From Rhizobium sp. SL42 (GTDB lineage: Bacteria > Pseudomonadota > Alphaproteobacteria > Rhizobiales > Rhizobiaceae): a DNA stretch of 64,000 bases. A program made the position numbers and the translations under genes. The notes beneath the pieces were generated by a model. That model saw nothing but the letters and a program-made list of their open reading frames with translations. It searched no databases and was not told where the DNA came from. The DNA lies in contig NZ_CP063398.1 of assembly GCF_021729845.1 (NCBI RefSeq), positions 496,001 to 560,000 of the forward strand. The letters run 5' to 3'. Shown here piece by piece: positions 39,666 through 48,206 of the stretch (positions are counted from its first letter, which is position 1; each line of letters starts with the position of its first letter).

Positions 39666-41138
39666 TCATTCAGAATCCAGCATTGCCTCGGCTTCGATCT
39701 CCACCTCATAGTCACCGACCAAGGCACCTGCTTCGATCAGCGTGTTAGCGGGGAGAACGTTTAAAAAGAACCGGCCATGCGCGCGCGATACAGGCTCCCA
39801 TTGCGAGGCATCCTTGAGATAGACCCGTGTGCGCACGACGTCCTCCATGCGCCCGCCCAGGGCCGTAATGGACGCTGCAATCTTGTCGAGGATGTAAGTT
39901 GCCTGCGCGCCGGCATTGCCAGGTGCCACGCAGCGGTCGGCGCCGTGGGTCGCCGTTGTACCCGACACAAGAATGCGATCGCCTATTCTGACTGCCCGGC
40001 TGTAGCCTGCCAGCGGCTCCCAGATACTGCCGGACGAAACACGAAACCGGTTCTTGCGGCCCGGCACCGGCACAGATTTGTAAACGGATGGAATTGCCTC
40101 GAGGTGATGACTGAGATCGCCCGAGGCCGTGAGGAAGGGAGGCTTGCGGTACTCGTCGCCGCAATCTCCCGGAATGGGGGTGCTGGCCGCAAAGGCGGCA
40201 TCGAGCCGGCTCCGGTCTTCTTCGTCGAGCGTGAAGGTGAAGACCTTCAGGTTGTCGTCGCGGTGCTGGCTTTCACCAAGCCGCGCACCGATGATGGTCG
40301 CTGCAACGGCCGGATGTTCAAGAACCCAGCGACTGGCGACATTGGACACCGAGACACCATGCTTGCTTGCGATCTCGGATGCCGCGTTGAGGATGCCCTG
40401 GTAGACGCTCCAGCCGCCAGCGGCATCGATGAAACGCTTGTATTTCGACCGGCTCCAATCGGGAATCGATGTCGGCTCCGGCTGCCCCAGCCACTTCTCC
40501 GATAGAAAGCCACCGCAAAGGGTGCCATAGGCGAGAAGCTTTACGCCCGTCTTCCGGCACAGGGCTGACAGATCACCGGCCGCGCGCCGGTCGATCAATG
40601 AGAAGGACACCTGGTTGCTGGCGATCTCGATGCCGTCGGCCAGCGCCAGGTCGAGATGAGCTGCATCGAAGTTGGTCAGGCCGAGCGCGCCGATCAGCCC
40701 TTCTGCCTTCATCGCCTGCATCTCGTGGAGGGCATCGAGCCATGCAGGATGTTCGAAGGTCCACCAATGGAATTGCAGCAGGTCCACCTTGTCGACACCA
40801 AGCCGCGCCAACCGCTCCTCCACACCGCGCCGCACCACATGGCGGCTCATCGGACCTGGTTCCGGGCACCATTTGGTGAAGGCAACCGGCCGTCCGGTTC
40901 GGTCCGGATAGCGCTTCAGCAAGTTGCCTGTAATAAGCTCCGCCGACCCGTAGTGGTCGGCCATGTCGAAGGTGTCGAAACCGGCCTTTGCATAGGCCTG
41001 CAGTGCGTCGCCCCCCTGCTGCGGGTCGATGGTTGCGCCCCCCTTCTCGATGTCGGCGACCTGCCAAAGGCCGCAGACGAGGCGGCTGATCGACAGTCCC
41101 GGCGCAAGGCTTGTACGTTCTGGATTCATGGTAGTCAT
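39666..41138 (-). CDS. Aldo/keto reductase-RidA fusion protein
   Basis: 490 residues with two domains. Residues about 10-335 form an aldo/keto reductase (FDTFDMADHYGSAE, FTKWCPEPGPM, LLQFHWWTFEHPAWLD, LAYGTLCGGFLSEKWLG). After a linker, about 360-490 form a Rid/YjgF domain (ILVSGTTATHGADR, AGAQATYILDKIAASITALGG, RTRVYLKDASQW). In RidA the imine-hydrolysing arginine lies in PARS; here that position reads LPANTLIEAG, with Asn instead. The start MTTMNPERT overlaps the livM stop (ATGA). It is last in the livGFHM-type operon, so it probably works on the imported compound. Confidence 0.9.
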   Translation of the reverse strand: MTTMNPERTSLAPGLSISRLVCGLWQVADIEKGGATIDPQQGGDALQAYAKAGFDTFDMADHYGSAELITGNLLKRYPDRTGRPVAFTKWCPEPGPMSRHVVRRGVEERLARLGVDKVDLLQFHWWTFEHPAWLDALHEMQAMKAEGLIGALGLTNFDAAHLDLALADGIEIASNQVSFSLIDRRAAGDLSALCRKTGVKLLAYGTLCGGFLSEKWLGQPEPTSIPDWSRSKYKRFIDAAGGWSVYQGILNAASEIASKHGVSVSNVASRWVLEHPAVAATIIGARLGESQHRDDNLKVFTFTLDEEDRSRLDAAFAASTPIPGDCGDEYRKPPFLTASGDLSHHLEAIPSVYKSVPVPGRKNRFRVSSGSIWEPLAGYSRAVRIGDRILVSGTTATHGADRCVAPGNAGAQATYILDKIAASITALGGRMEDVVRTRVYLKDASQWEPVSRAHGRFFLNVLPANTLIEAGALVGDYEVEIEAEAMLDSE

Positions 41139-42106
41139 TCCTTGGCGGATAAGGGTGGCTTGGTGCTGGACCGGGCAAGCGGGCTCACCTCGCCGAAAAG
41201 GCCGCGCGGACGCAGCAGGAGCATGAGGCAGAGGCCAACGCCAATGGCAACAATCTGCAAGGCGGCCGCGCGGGCCTGATCTTCCGGCGGCACGAAGGCG
41301 GAGACGGCAGCTGCCGTGACCGCCCAGAGTCCCCAGACCAGAACAGCACCGGCAATGGCACCGCGATTGTTGCCAGAACCACCGACGATTAGCATGGCCC
41401 AGACCTGGAAGGTAAGGACCGGCATATAGTTGTCTGGCGCGATGAAGCCGATGAAATGCGCCTGGGCCGCGCCCGCCAGCCCCATGATCGCTCCCCCGAC
41501 GGTAAACGCCTGCAGGCGGAAACGGACGGGCTGCTTGCCCAGCGCCTGTGCCGCTGCCTCGTCCTCCCGGATAGCGCGCAACACGCGGCCCCAGGGACTG
41601 CGCGACAGATGCTGCAGGGCGAGATAAAGCGAAAGCACGACGACTGCCATCAGGCCGCAATTGGCCAGGCTGAACAACAACGCGTCACCCTGCAGACCGG
41701 CGAAAGGCCGCGGAATAAAGCCGATGCCGAAGGCGCCGCCGGTCAGGGGTTGCAGGTTGAGCATGCAAAGCTGGACAGTGACGGCGACACCGAAAGTGGC
41801 GATCGCGAGATAATCGGCCCTGAGCCTTATGGTGAGGGCGCCGACACCCCAGGACAATGCGCCAGCGACGAGCGCCGCGCCCAACCAGCCAACCACGATC
41901 GGCATGTCAAAGCCGCCGAAGCGGTCCGCGGTTTCCGGCGTTGTGAGGATGGCCGATGTATAGGCACCGACCGCCACAAAGGCGGCAATTCCGACATTGA
42001 ACAGCCCCGTCATTCCCCACTGCACGTTAAGACCCAGGGAGATGATCGCATAGGTCAGCGCTATGGTCAGAAAGAAGGCGCCATAAGCGACGAGATCGAG
42101 CATCAT
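41135..42106 (-). CDS. Branched-chain amino acid-type ABC transporter permease (LivM)
   Basis: 323 residues, about nine helices. The family pattern is YAIISLGLNVQWGMTGLFNVGIAAFVAVGAY, GLQGDALLFS, SRSPWGRVLRAIREDEAAAQALG and LIVGGSGNNRGAIAGAVLVWGLW. The start is the first of two ATGs overlapping livH. It pairs with LivH in the membrane. The imported substrate may not be a branched-chain amino acid, since this family is used for many amino acids, ureides and amides. Confidence 0.93.
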   Translation of the reverse strand: MMLDLVAYGAFFLTIALTYAIISLGLNVQWGMTGLFNVGIAAFVAVGAYTSAILTTPETADRFGGFDMPIVVGWLGAALVAGALSWGVGALTIRLRADYLAIATFGVAVTVQLCMLNLQPLTGGAFGIGFIPRPFAGLQGDALLFSLANCGLMAVVVLSLYLALQHLSRSPWGRVLRAIREDEAAAQALGKQPVRFRLQAFTVGGAIMGLAGAAQAHFIGFIAPDNYMPVLTFQVWAMLIVGGSGNNRGAIAGAVLVWGLWAVTAAAVSAFVPPEDQARAAALQIVAIGVGLCLMLLLRPRGLFGEVSPLARSSTKPPLSAKE

Positions 42107-43014
42107 GAGGCTTTTCCAAACAGGCCCCGCGGGCGCACGACGAGAACCGCAATGAGAATGGCGAAGGACACCGCTGCCCGCCATTCCGCTCCGATGATTT
42201 GCACCGTGAAAGCCTCACATAGACCAATGACAAGCCCGGCAATCATGGCACCCGGCACCGAGCCTATGCCGCCAAGAATGGCGGCTGCGAACAGCGGCAA
42301 CAGCAGGTCGTGACCGAGATAGGGGCGGATCTGGATGATAAGGCCACTCATCATGCCGGCGATGCAGGCAAGCGCGGCGCCGAGGAACCAGACGGTACGG
42401 ATCACGCGGCGCACATCAATCCCGGCGATGCCGGCAAGACCCGGGTTTTCGCTGACGGCGCGCATGGCCCGGCCGATATCTGTCCGCGTCATGACAAGGT
42501 GGACCGCGATGACCGAGAGCAAGGCGACGACCAGCATGGCCAACTGGTCCGGCGTGGCCCGCAGGCCACCGCCCAGTTTCATGGCGATCTGCAGCGCCTG
42601 GCTGAAATAGGCCGGCTTCGACGTGAACAGGAATTCCAGCAGGCTGCGCAACGCAAGCGATGCGCCAAAGCTTGCCATGACCATGATGATGATCGCGCTG
42701 CCGCGTCGGCGGAAGCTGGAAAACAGCAGGGCATCGACTGCCAGCGCAAGAAGTCCGGTCAGAATGATTGCCAGCACCGCAGCAACAGGCAACGACCAGC
42801 CGAAGGAAAAGGGCCCAAGCGGCTTGGTAGACCCCGCCCCCAATACACCAAGCGCGCTGCTGATGCCGAGCGCCAGATAGGCGCCCCAGGACAAAAGTTC
42901 GCCATGGGCGAAGTTAGAAAAACGCAGGATCGAATAAGTGAGCGTGACACCGATGGCGCCGAGCCCGATGATCGCGCCGGCGATCAGACCGTCCATGAGA
43001 AACTGCGGGTTCAT
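42103..43014 (-). CDS. Branched-chain amino acid-type ABC transporter permease (LivH)
   Basis: 303 residues, about eight helices. GAIIGLGAIGVTLTYSILRFSNFAHGELLSWGAYLAL is the LivH start; DIGRAMRAVSENPGLAGIAGIDVRRVI and AAILGGIGSVPGAMIAGLVIGL follow. It forms the pore with LivM. It overlaps livF and livM by four bases each. Confidence 0.94.
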   Translation of the reverse strand: MNPQFLMDGLIAGAIIGLGAIGVTLTYSILRFSNFAHGELLSWGAYLALGISSALGVLGAGSTKPLGPFSFGWSLPVAAVLAIILTGLLALAVDALLFSSFRRRGSAIIIMVMASFGASLALRSLLEFLFTSKPAYFSQALQIAMKLGGGLRATPDQLAMLVVALLSVIAVHLVMTRTDIGRAMRAVSENPGLAGIAGIDVRRVIRTVWFLGAALACIAGMMSGLIIQIRPYLGHDLLLPLFAAAILGGIGSVPGAMIAGLVIGLCEAFTVQIIGAEWRAAVSFAILIAVLVVRPRGLFGKAS

Positions 43015-43757
43015 CTGGCAACCTCGCCAAAGGCATGCCGCGCGGTGCCGAGATAAATCTGGCCGATCAGCGGATCGTCCGCCAGGTCGGCGGGTCTTCC
43101 TTCGTGCCGGATGCGCCCCTCTGCAAGGATAACGGCGCGATCGGCAATCGCCATCGCCGCCTTCACATTCTGCTCGACCAGCACGATCGTCACGCCCTCG
43201 CCATTGATGCGTTTCAGCAGGGCAAACACTTCGCCGACGATCTTTGGGGACAGACCGGCCGAGGGTTCATCGAGGATCAGGACCGGTGGATCGAGCGCCA
43301 GTGCGCGCGCCACCGCCAACATCTGCCGCTGGCCGCCCGAGAGCGCTCCGGCCAACCGCTTCGGCTTGACCGCGAGATCAGGAAAACGGGCAAGGAGCGT
43401 TTCGATCCTGGCGGACCGCTCCGCCTTGGGCAAGAGCGCAACGGCTATCTGCAGGTTCTCCAGAATGCTCATGCTGGCAAAGACATTGTCCGTCTGGGGC
43501 ACGAAGGCGAGCCCCTCGGCCAGCTTGCGATGCGGCGCAACCCTGGTGATGTCACGGCCGCCCAGATGGATCGCGCCGGAATGAACTGGCACCATACCCG
43601 CAATCGCCTTGACGAAGGTGGATTTTCCCGCGCCGTTTGGTCCCAGAAGAATGACGAGTTCGCCCGTCGCCACGGCAAAATCGACGCCCCGGACGATCGG
43701 CAGGTCGGGTTCATAGCCCGCCACGAGTTCAGAGGTCGAGAGTACGGCGCCGGTCAC
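43011..43757 (-). CDS. Branched-chain amino acid-type ABC transporter ATPase (LivF)
   Basis: 248 residues. Walker A GPNGAGKST, Q-loop VPQTDNVFASMSILEN, signature ALSGGQRQMLAVARAL, Walker B VLILDEPSAGLSP, H-loop replaced in the LivF manner (VLVEQNV). Four-base overlaps with livG and livH show tight coupling. Confidence 0.94.
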   Translation of the reverse strand: MTGAVLSTSELVAGYEPDLPIVRGVDFAVATGELVILLGPNGAGKSTFVKAIAGMVPVHSGAIHLGGRDITRVAPHRKLAEGLAFVPQTDNVFASMSILENLQIAVALLPKAERSARIETLLARFPDLAVKPKRLAGALSGGQRQMLAVARALALDPPVLILDEPSAGLSPKIVGEVFALLKRINGEGVTIVLVEQNVKAAMAIADRAVILAEGRIRHEGRPADLADDPLIGQIYLGTARHAFGEVAR

Positions 43758-44566
43758 GCGCCACCTCCAAGATAGGCCTCTATCACGGCGGGATTGGCGG
43801 CAACGTCTGCCGGCGAGCCTTCGGCCAGAGACTTGCCGAGCGCCATTGCTACGACACGCGAGCAGAGCCTGGAAACCATGTCCATGTTGTGCTCGATCAG
43901 AAGGATTGACTTGCCCTTTGCATTCAGCGCGACGACGCGTTCGATGATCACCTCCAGCAGGGCCGGGTTCACACCGGCCGCCGGTTCGTCGAGCAGGATC
44001 ACCTGCGGATCGGCCATCAGCACGCGCGCCAGTTCCAGAAGCTTACGCTGGCCGCCGGACAGCACGCGTGCCGGCTCGTCCGCGAGCCGCGAGAGGGTGA
44101 CGAATTCGAGAAGATCCCGGGCTTTTTCCAGCGCGACCTTTTCCTCGCGCCGGACGAGACCGGGGGCGAGGAAATTGGCGAAGAACCGCTCGCCGTGCTG
44201 CTTCTGGGCTCCGACGAGCAGGTTCTCCAGCACGCTCATTTCGGCAAAGGGCCGCGGAATCTGGAAAGTGCGGCCGACACCATGGGCAATGCGCCGCTCC
44301 GGCGGCTCGCCAGAGACTTCTCTCCCGCCGATCCAGATTTCGCCGGCACTGGGCTTCAGGCTACCCGCGAGCAGGTTGAACATCGTCGTCTTGCCCGCGC
44401 CGTTCGGGCCGATCAGCCCGACCATCTCGCCCGCCCCCACAGCAAGCGACATATCGGAGACGACGGTCAGGCCATCGAAACGCTTGGTCAGATGCCGCGC
44501 CTCGATCGATGGCGGCGCGGCGGCTTGCGAAGCCGGCGCGGGTCGTTGGAGAGTTTCGGCAGTCAT
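43754..44566 (-). CDS. Branched-chain amino acid-type ABC transporter ATPase (LivG)
   Basis: 270 residues. Walker A GPNGAGKTT, GVGRTFQIPRPFAEMSVLENLLVGA (LivG-specific Q-loop region), signature VLSGGQRKLLELARVL, Walker B VILLDEPAAGVNP, and LLIEHNMDMV. ATG at 44566 is the likely start; the frame is open further upstream but would overlap the operator palindrome. It is first in the minus-strand operon, divergent from the GntR regulator. Confidence 0.93.
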   Translation of the reverse strand: MTAETLQRPAPASQAAAPPSIEARHLTKRFDGLTVVSDMSLAVGAGEMVGLIGPNGAGKTTMFNLLAGSLKPSAGEIWIGGREVSGEPPERRIAHGVGRTFQIPRPFAEMSVLENLLVGAQKQHGERFFANFLAPGLVRREEKVALEKARDLLEFVTLSRLADEPARVLSGGQRKLLELARVLMADPQVILLDEPAAGVNPALLEVIIERVVALNAKGKSILLIEHNMDMVSRLCSRVVAMALGKSLAEGSPADVAANPAVIEAYLGGGA

Positions 44567-44598
44567 ATGCAAAAAGAGGCCTTGATCTGGTCGTTGAT

Positions 44599-44610
44599 GT
44601 TTGATCAAAC
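44599..44610. promoter_or_regulatory. Palindrome between livG and the GntR gene, candidate operator
   Basis: GTTTGATCAAAC is a perfect 12-base palindrome 33 bases upstream of livG and about 50 bases upstream of the GntR start. Its AT-rich centre and position suit an FCD-type GntR operator for both divergent operons. Confidence 0.5.
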
Positions 44611-44657
44611 TTTACGACAGCTCCAAAATCAACCAATATTTCCTGAAAGGCGCATTG

Positions 44658-45392
44658 GTGGCGGGAATTGCGGAACAGTTCGACCAGACGGAAGACCGTC
44701 TCACCCCAAGCCTGACCCCGGTCGAGCGCGAAACGGTGCAGGACCGCGTCTATGGGCAGTTGCGTCGCACCCTGATCAATGGCGGCTTTGCCGCAGGCGA
44801 CATGCTGCGCATCGTCGATCTGGCCGACCGGCTGAAGACGAGCACGATGCCGGTACGCGAAGTGCTTGGACGGCTGGTTGCCGAACAGGCGCTCGAAGCC
44901 CTGCCCAACCGCTCCGTCCGGGTGCCGTTGATCACGCGGGACAGGCTCGACGACCTGGAGCGTGCCCGCATCCTCATCGAAGGCAGGCTTGTCGCCATGG
45001 CCTGCCCGCGCCTGACGGCAAAGGACCTCGAGAGTCTGAAGCAGATCAACCGGGATTGCGAGGCAGCCTTTGCCAATCACGGCAAGGATATCGGGCCGGT
45101 CACATCAGAGCTCAACCAGCGTTTTCATTTCGAGATCTACAGGGCCGCGGGTTCCCAGGTATTGATCCCGATGGTGGAAAGCCTGTGGCTGCAATCCGGG
45201 CCGGTTGTCCGGGAAGCCGCTCACATCCATGACGAACAGGGCGGGCTGGCCGCGACCAACCATCACTGGACATTGATTGCCGCGCTGGAAGCAGGCGACG
45301 TGGATAAAGCCGTGGAGGCGCTTGCCAATGACATCGGCCGGTCCTTCGATCTGGTGCGCGGACGCCTCAAGGCGGGCGAAGAGACGACATGA
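44658..45392 (+). CDS. GntR-family (FCD) transcriptional regulator of the Liv-type system
   Basis: About 244 residues. Winged HTH: VQDRVYGQLRRTLINGGFAAGDMLRIVDLADRLKTSTMPVREVLGRL; FCD domain from about residue 95 with metal- or ligand-binding histidines in NQRFHFEIYRAAG and NHHWTLIAALEAGD. No ATG suits the start; GTG at 44658 (or TTG 44655) follows GAAAGG, while a TTG at 44601 lies inside the palindrome. It is divergent from livGFHM and begins the operon with the AKR and binding-protein genes. Confidence 0.85.
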   Translation: MAGIAEQFDQTEDRLTPSLTPVERETVQDRVYGQLRRTLINGGFAAGDMLRIVDLADRLKTSTMPVREVLGRLVAEQALEALPNRSVRVPLITRDRLDDLERARILIEGRLVAMACPRLTAKDLESLKQINRDCEAAFANHGKDIGPVTSELNQRFHFEIYRAAGSQVLIPMVESLWLQSGPVVREAAHIHDEQGGLAATNHHWTLIAALEAGDVDKAVEALANDIGRSFDLVRGRLKAGEETT

Positions 45393-45402
45393 GGAAAGTG
45401 GG

Positions 45403-45753
45403 ATGAGCAGACCCGACGACACATTCGAGCTTTTCGATCTGAGGGTCGACGTGGTGATACCGGAAGGTGGCGCTGTGTATTGCGGCGCAAAGCCCGGGGA
45501 CTATTTCGAGCTGCGGGGCGAGATGTTGCATCTGCCATCGGACCAGGGGATATCGATCTACTCACTCGCTTCGGTCCTGCCGCTGCTCGCAGCCAAGCAA
45601 CGGGCAACCCACGCCCATGACTGGATGACGACCGACACCGACATAGCCTGTCCCGACCCCAATTGCTCGACCCGGCTCAGGATCAAACGCACCGGCCTTC
45701 GCCGCTTCAGCCATGCCGACACAACGGCTGTCCCCCTCGAAGAAAAGCAGTAA
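45403..45753 (+). CDS. TIGR04076-like small protein
   Basis: 116 residues. The central part YCGAKPGDYFELRGEMLHLPSDQGISIYSLASVLPLLAAKQ matches my memory of the TIGR04076 family (a Cys, GD-x-F, a polar loop, and a PLLxAKQ helix). Two later cysteines (DIACPDPNCSTR) could bind metal. Function is unknown; such proteins often sit beside aldo/keto reductases and Liv-type transporters. GGAAAGTGGG precedes the ATG, and the next gene starts three bases after its stop. Confidence 0.7.
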   Translation: MSRPDDTFELFDLRVDVVIPEGGAVYCGAKPGDYFELRGEMLHLPSDQGISIYSLASVLPLLAAKQRATHAHDWMTTDTDIACPDPNCSTRLRIKRTGLRRFSHADTTAVPLEEKQ

Positions 45754-45755
45754 GC

Positions 45756-46802
45756 ATGCAGCGCATCACCATCTCCCCCGGTTATGAAATCTCCCGCGTC
45801 ATCCGCGGCGGCTGGCAATTGGCTGGCGGCCACGGCGTGGTCGATCACGAGATGGCGATCGAAGACATGGTGGCCTTTGCCGATGCCGGTATTACCACCT
45901 TCGACTGCGCCGATATCTATACCGGTGTCGAAGATCTGATCGGTCGCTTTCGGCTGCGTTACCGCGATACGCGCGGACAGGCTGCGCTGGGCCGCATCCG
46001 TGTCCACACGAAGTTCGTTCCTGACCTCGGCGTTCTGCCAACCATCACCAAGGCCTATGTGGAAAGCGTGATCGACACATCGCGCCAGCGTCTCAATCTG
46101 GAGTGCCTCGATCTCGTGCAGTTCCATTGGTGGGACTACGAAATGCCATTGTGGCTGGATACGCTCGGCTGGCTGAAGGAATTGCAGGACGACGGCCGGA
46201 TCAACAAGATCAGCGGTACCAACTTCGACAGTGATCACGTTCGTTCCATCCTCGATGCCGGGATCCCCTTCACCTCACTGCAGCTGCAATATTCCCTGCT
46301 CGACCGGCGCCCAGAAAAGCGCATGGTGGCTCTCGCAAAACGCCATGACATAGCGCTGTTTTGCTACGGCACTGTCGCTGGCGGCTTTCTCTCCGATCGC
46401 TGGCTCGGCAAGACCGAGCCCGAGCATCCGTTGGAGAACCGCTCGCTCACCAAGTACAAGCTGATCATCGACGATCTCGGCGGATGGGATCTCTTCCAGG
46501 CGCTGTTGCAATCCCTGCGCAAGATCGCCGACCGACATGCCACCGATATTGCCACGATTGCAAGTGCCGCCATGCTGCGCCGGCCTGGAGTGTCTGCGGT
46601 CATCGTCGGCGCGCGCAACCGTGACCATCTCTCATCCAATCTCGCCATCGCAGGCGTCACCCTGTCGGATGTCGATCTTGCAGAGATCGAGGCCGCCCTG
46701 ATCGGGGCTCGCGAGCTCGACGGTGACGTCTACACGCTCGAGCGCGACCGAACGGGGCGCCACGGCAGCATCATGAAATACAATCTCAACAAAGGGGAAT
46801 GA
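45756..46802 (+). CDS. Aldo/keto reductase
   Basis: 348 residues. AKR features: TTFDCADIYTGVEDLIG (Asp and Tyr), HTKFVPDLG (Lys), LVQFHWWDYEMPLWLD (His position), and SAVIVGARNRDHL near the C-terminus. It closely resembles the AKR half of the fusion protein at 39666-41138, sharing FHWW, the GGFLS block with WLG, and SLTKYK/RSKYK. The two flank the same transporter and likely act on related carbonyl intermediates. The start follows the TIGR04076 stop by two bases. Confidence 0.88.
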   Translation: MQRITISPGYEISRVIRGGWQLAGGHGVVDHEMAIEDMVAFADAGITTFDCADIYTGVEDLIGRFRLRYRDTRGQAALGRIRVHTKFVPDLGVLPTITKAYVESVIDTSRQRLNLECLDLVQFHWWDYEMPLWLDTLGWLKELQDDGRINKISGTNFDSDHVRSILDAGIPFTSLQLQYSLLDRRPEKRMVALAKRHDIALFCYGTVAGGFLSDRWLGKTEPEHPLENRSLTKYKLIIDDLGGWDLFQALLQSLRKIADRHATDIATIASAAMLRRPGVSAVIVGARNRDHLSSNLAIAGVTLSDVDLAEIEAALIGARELDGDVYTLERDRTGRHGSIMKYNLNKGE

Positions 46803-46803
46803 C

Positions 46804-48087
46804 ATGAACAAGGGGAACAGAATGAACCGGTTGATACGCGCCTCCACCATGCTCGCGGGCCTCACGCTCAGCGCCGCGCCGGCACTGTCGCAGGACTGCG
46901 ACATCACCGTCGGCGTCGTGATGGAATTGACCGGTCCAGCGGGCGAATATGGCAAGGCAGGCGCTAAGTCAGTCGAAATGGCATTCCGCGACTTCAACGA
47001 TGCGGGCGGCGTTGGCGGCTGCAAGCTGGTGATGGACACGCGTGACAGCCAGAGCCAAGGCAATGTCGCCGTCGATCAGGCAACCCAGCTGGTCAACATC
47101 AAAAAGGTTCCGGTGATCATCGGCGGTATCATTTCATCGGTCTCGATCCCGATCCTTACCTCCGTCACGGCGCCTGCCGGCGTCGTGCAGGTTTCGCCCG
47201 CATCGTCTTCGCCGACGCTGACGGCACTTGGTCGCGATGGCAAGACAAAGGGCGTGTTCTTCCGCACCATCACCTCGGATGCCCTGCAAGGTACGGCGGC
47301 TGCGAAATACGCGCTTGACCAGGGCATGAAGAAAATTGCCATCATTCACGTCAACAATGACTTCGGCAACAATCTGATGAACGAGTTCACCGCAGCTTAT
47401 ACCAAGCTCGGCGGCACGATCACCTCGACCACGCCCTACAATGAGAAGCAGGCCAGCTATTCGTCAGAAGCCTCCGTTGCCATGGATGGCGAACCGGATG
47501 CGCTCTATCTCGTGTCAACGCCGGTCGACGGCGCCACAATCGCCCGAGCATGGATATCCGGCGGCGGGGCGCAGAAATTCCTGTTTAACGACGGCATGAA
47601 CTCCAAGGACTTCATTGCGAGCGTGGGGGCCCAGTATCTCAATGATGCCTACGGCACGTCGTCCGGCACGACACCGACGGCCTCGACCGAGTATTTCAAC
47701 GCCAACTACGAACAGTTCTCCGGCGGCATTGCTCCGTCCGCTCCGGCTGCCGACCGCTCCTATGATGCCGGCGCCATCGTGGCCCTTGCAATCGCCAAGT
47801 CTGGCAAGCCGGACAAGGATGCCATCAAGGCCGCAATTTCCGAGGTCACCGCGCCAGGTGGCACGCCGATCCATGCCGGCAAGGCGGAATTCGAAAAGGC
47901 GCTGGCTCTCCTGAAGGAAGGCAAGCCGATCAAATATGAAGGTGTCATCGGCCCCGTCAGCTTCGACCAGTATGGCGACATCACGGGTCCTTTCCGCCTT
48001 TGGAAGATGACTGATGGCGAAGTGACGACCGTCGGCGAGATGCCGTCCGATGAAGTCGCCAACATCAAGGCTTCGCTCGGCAAGTAA
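46804..48087 (+). CDS. Branched-chain amino acid-type ABC transporter substrate-binding protein
   Basis: 427 residues; signal peptide (RLIRASTMLAGLTLSAAPALSQ), then a type I periplasmic binding fold (Peripla_BP_6): VGVVMELTGPAGEYGKAGAKSVEMAFRDFNDAGGVGG, IIGGIISSVSIPILTSVTAPAGVVQVSPASSSP, and the hinge strand IAIIHVNNDFGNNL. It supplies ligand to LivHMGF encoded divergently. The start at 46804 overlaps the AKR stop region; MNRLIRAS at 46822 is an alternative. A strong terminator follows. Confidence 0.9.
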   Translation: MNKGNRMNRLIRASTMLAGLTLSAAPALSQDCDITVGVVMELTGPAGEYGKAGAKSVEMAFRDFNDAGGVGGCKLVMDTRDSQSQGNVAVDQATQLVNIKKVPVIIGGIISSVSIPILTSVTAPAGVVQVSPASSSPTLTALGRDGKTKGVFFRTITSDALQGTAAAKYALDQGMKKIAIIHVNNDFGNNLMNEFTAAYTKLGGTITSTTPYNEKQASYSSEASVAMDGEPDALYLVSTPVDGATIARAWISGGGAQKFLFNDGMNSKDFIASVGAQYLNDAYGTSSGTTPTASTEYFNANYEQFSGGIAPSAPAADRSYDAGAIVALAIAKSGKPDKDAIKAAISEVTAPGGTPIHAGKAEFEKALALLKEGKPIKYEGVIGPVSFDQYGDITGPFRLWKMTDGEVTTVGEMPSDEVANIKASLGK

Positions 48088-48107
48088 TCGGCCCAGCCAA
48101 ACGGTCC

Positions 48108-48137
48108 AACGGGCAGCCCAGCATGGCTGCCCGTTTT
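48108..48137 (+). terminator. Rho-independent terminator after the substrate-binding protein gene
   Basis: AACGGGCAGCC and GGCTGCCCGTT form an 11-pair stem with loop CAGCAT, followed by TTC. It lies 20 bases after the stop codon. Confidence 0.85.
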
Positions 48138-48206
48138 CGTTCGGTTCGGAATCCCGGCTGACGACCGGGGCCGCTTGAAAAGCCAATTCAACGCCCCCGA
48201 GCCAGA

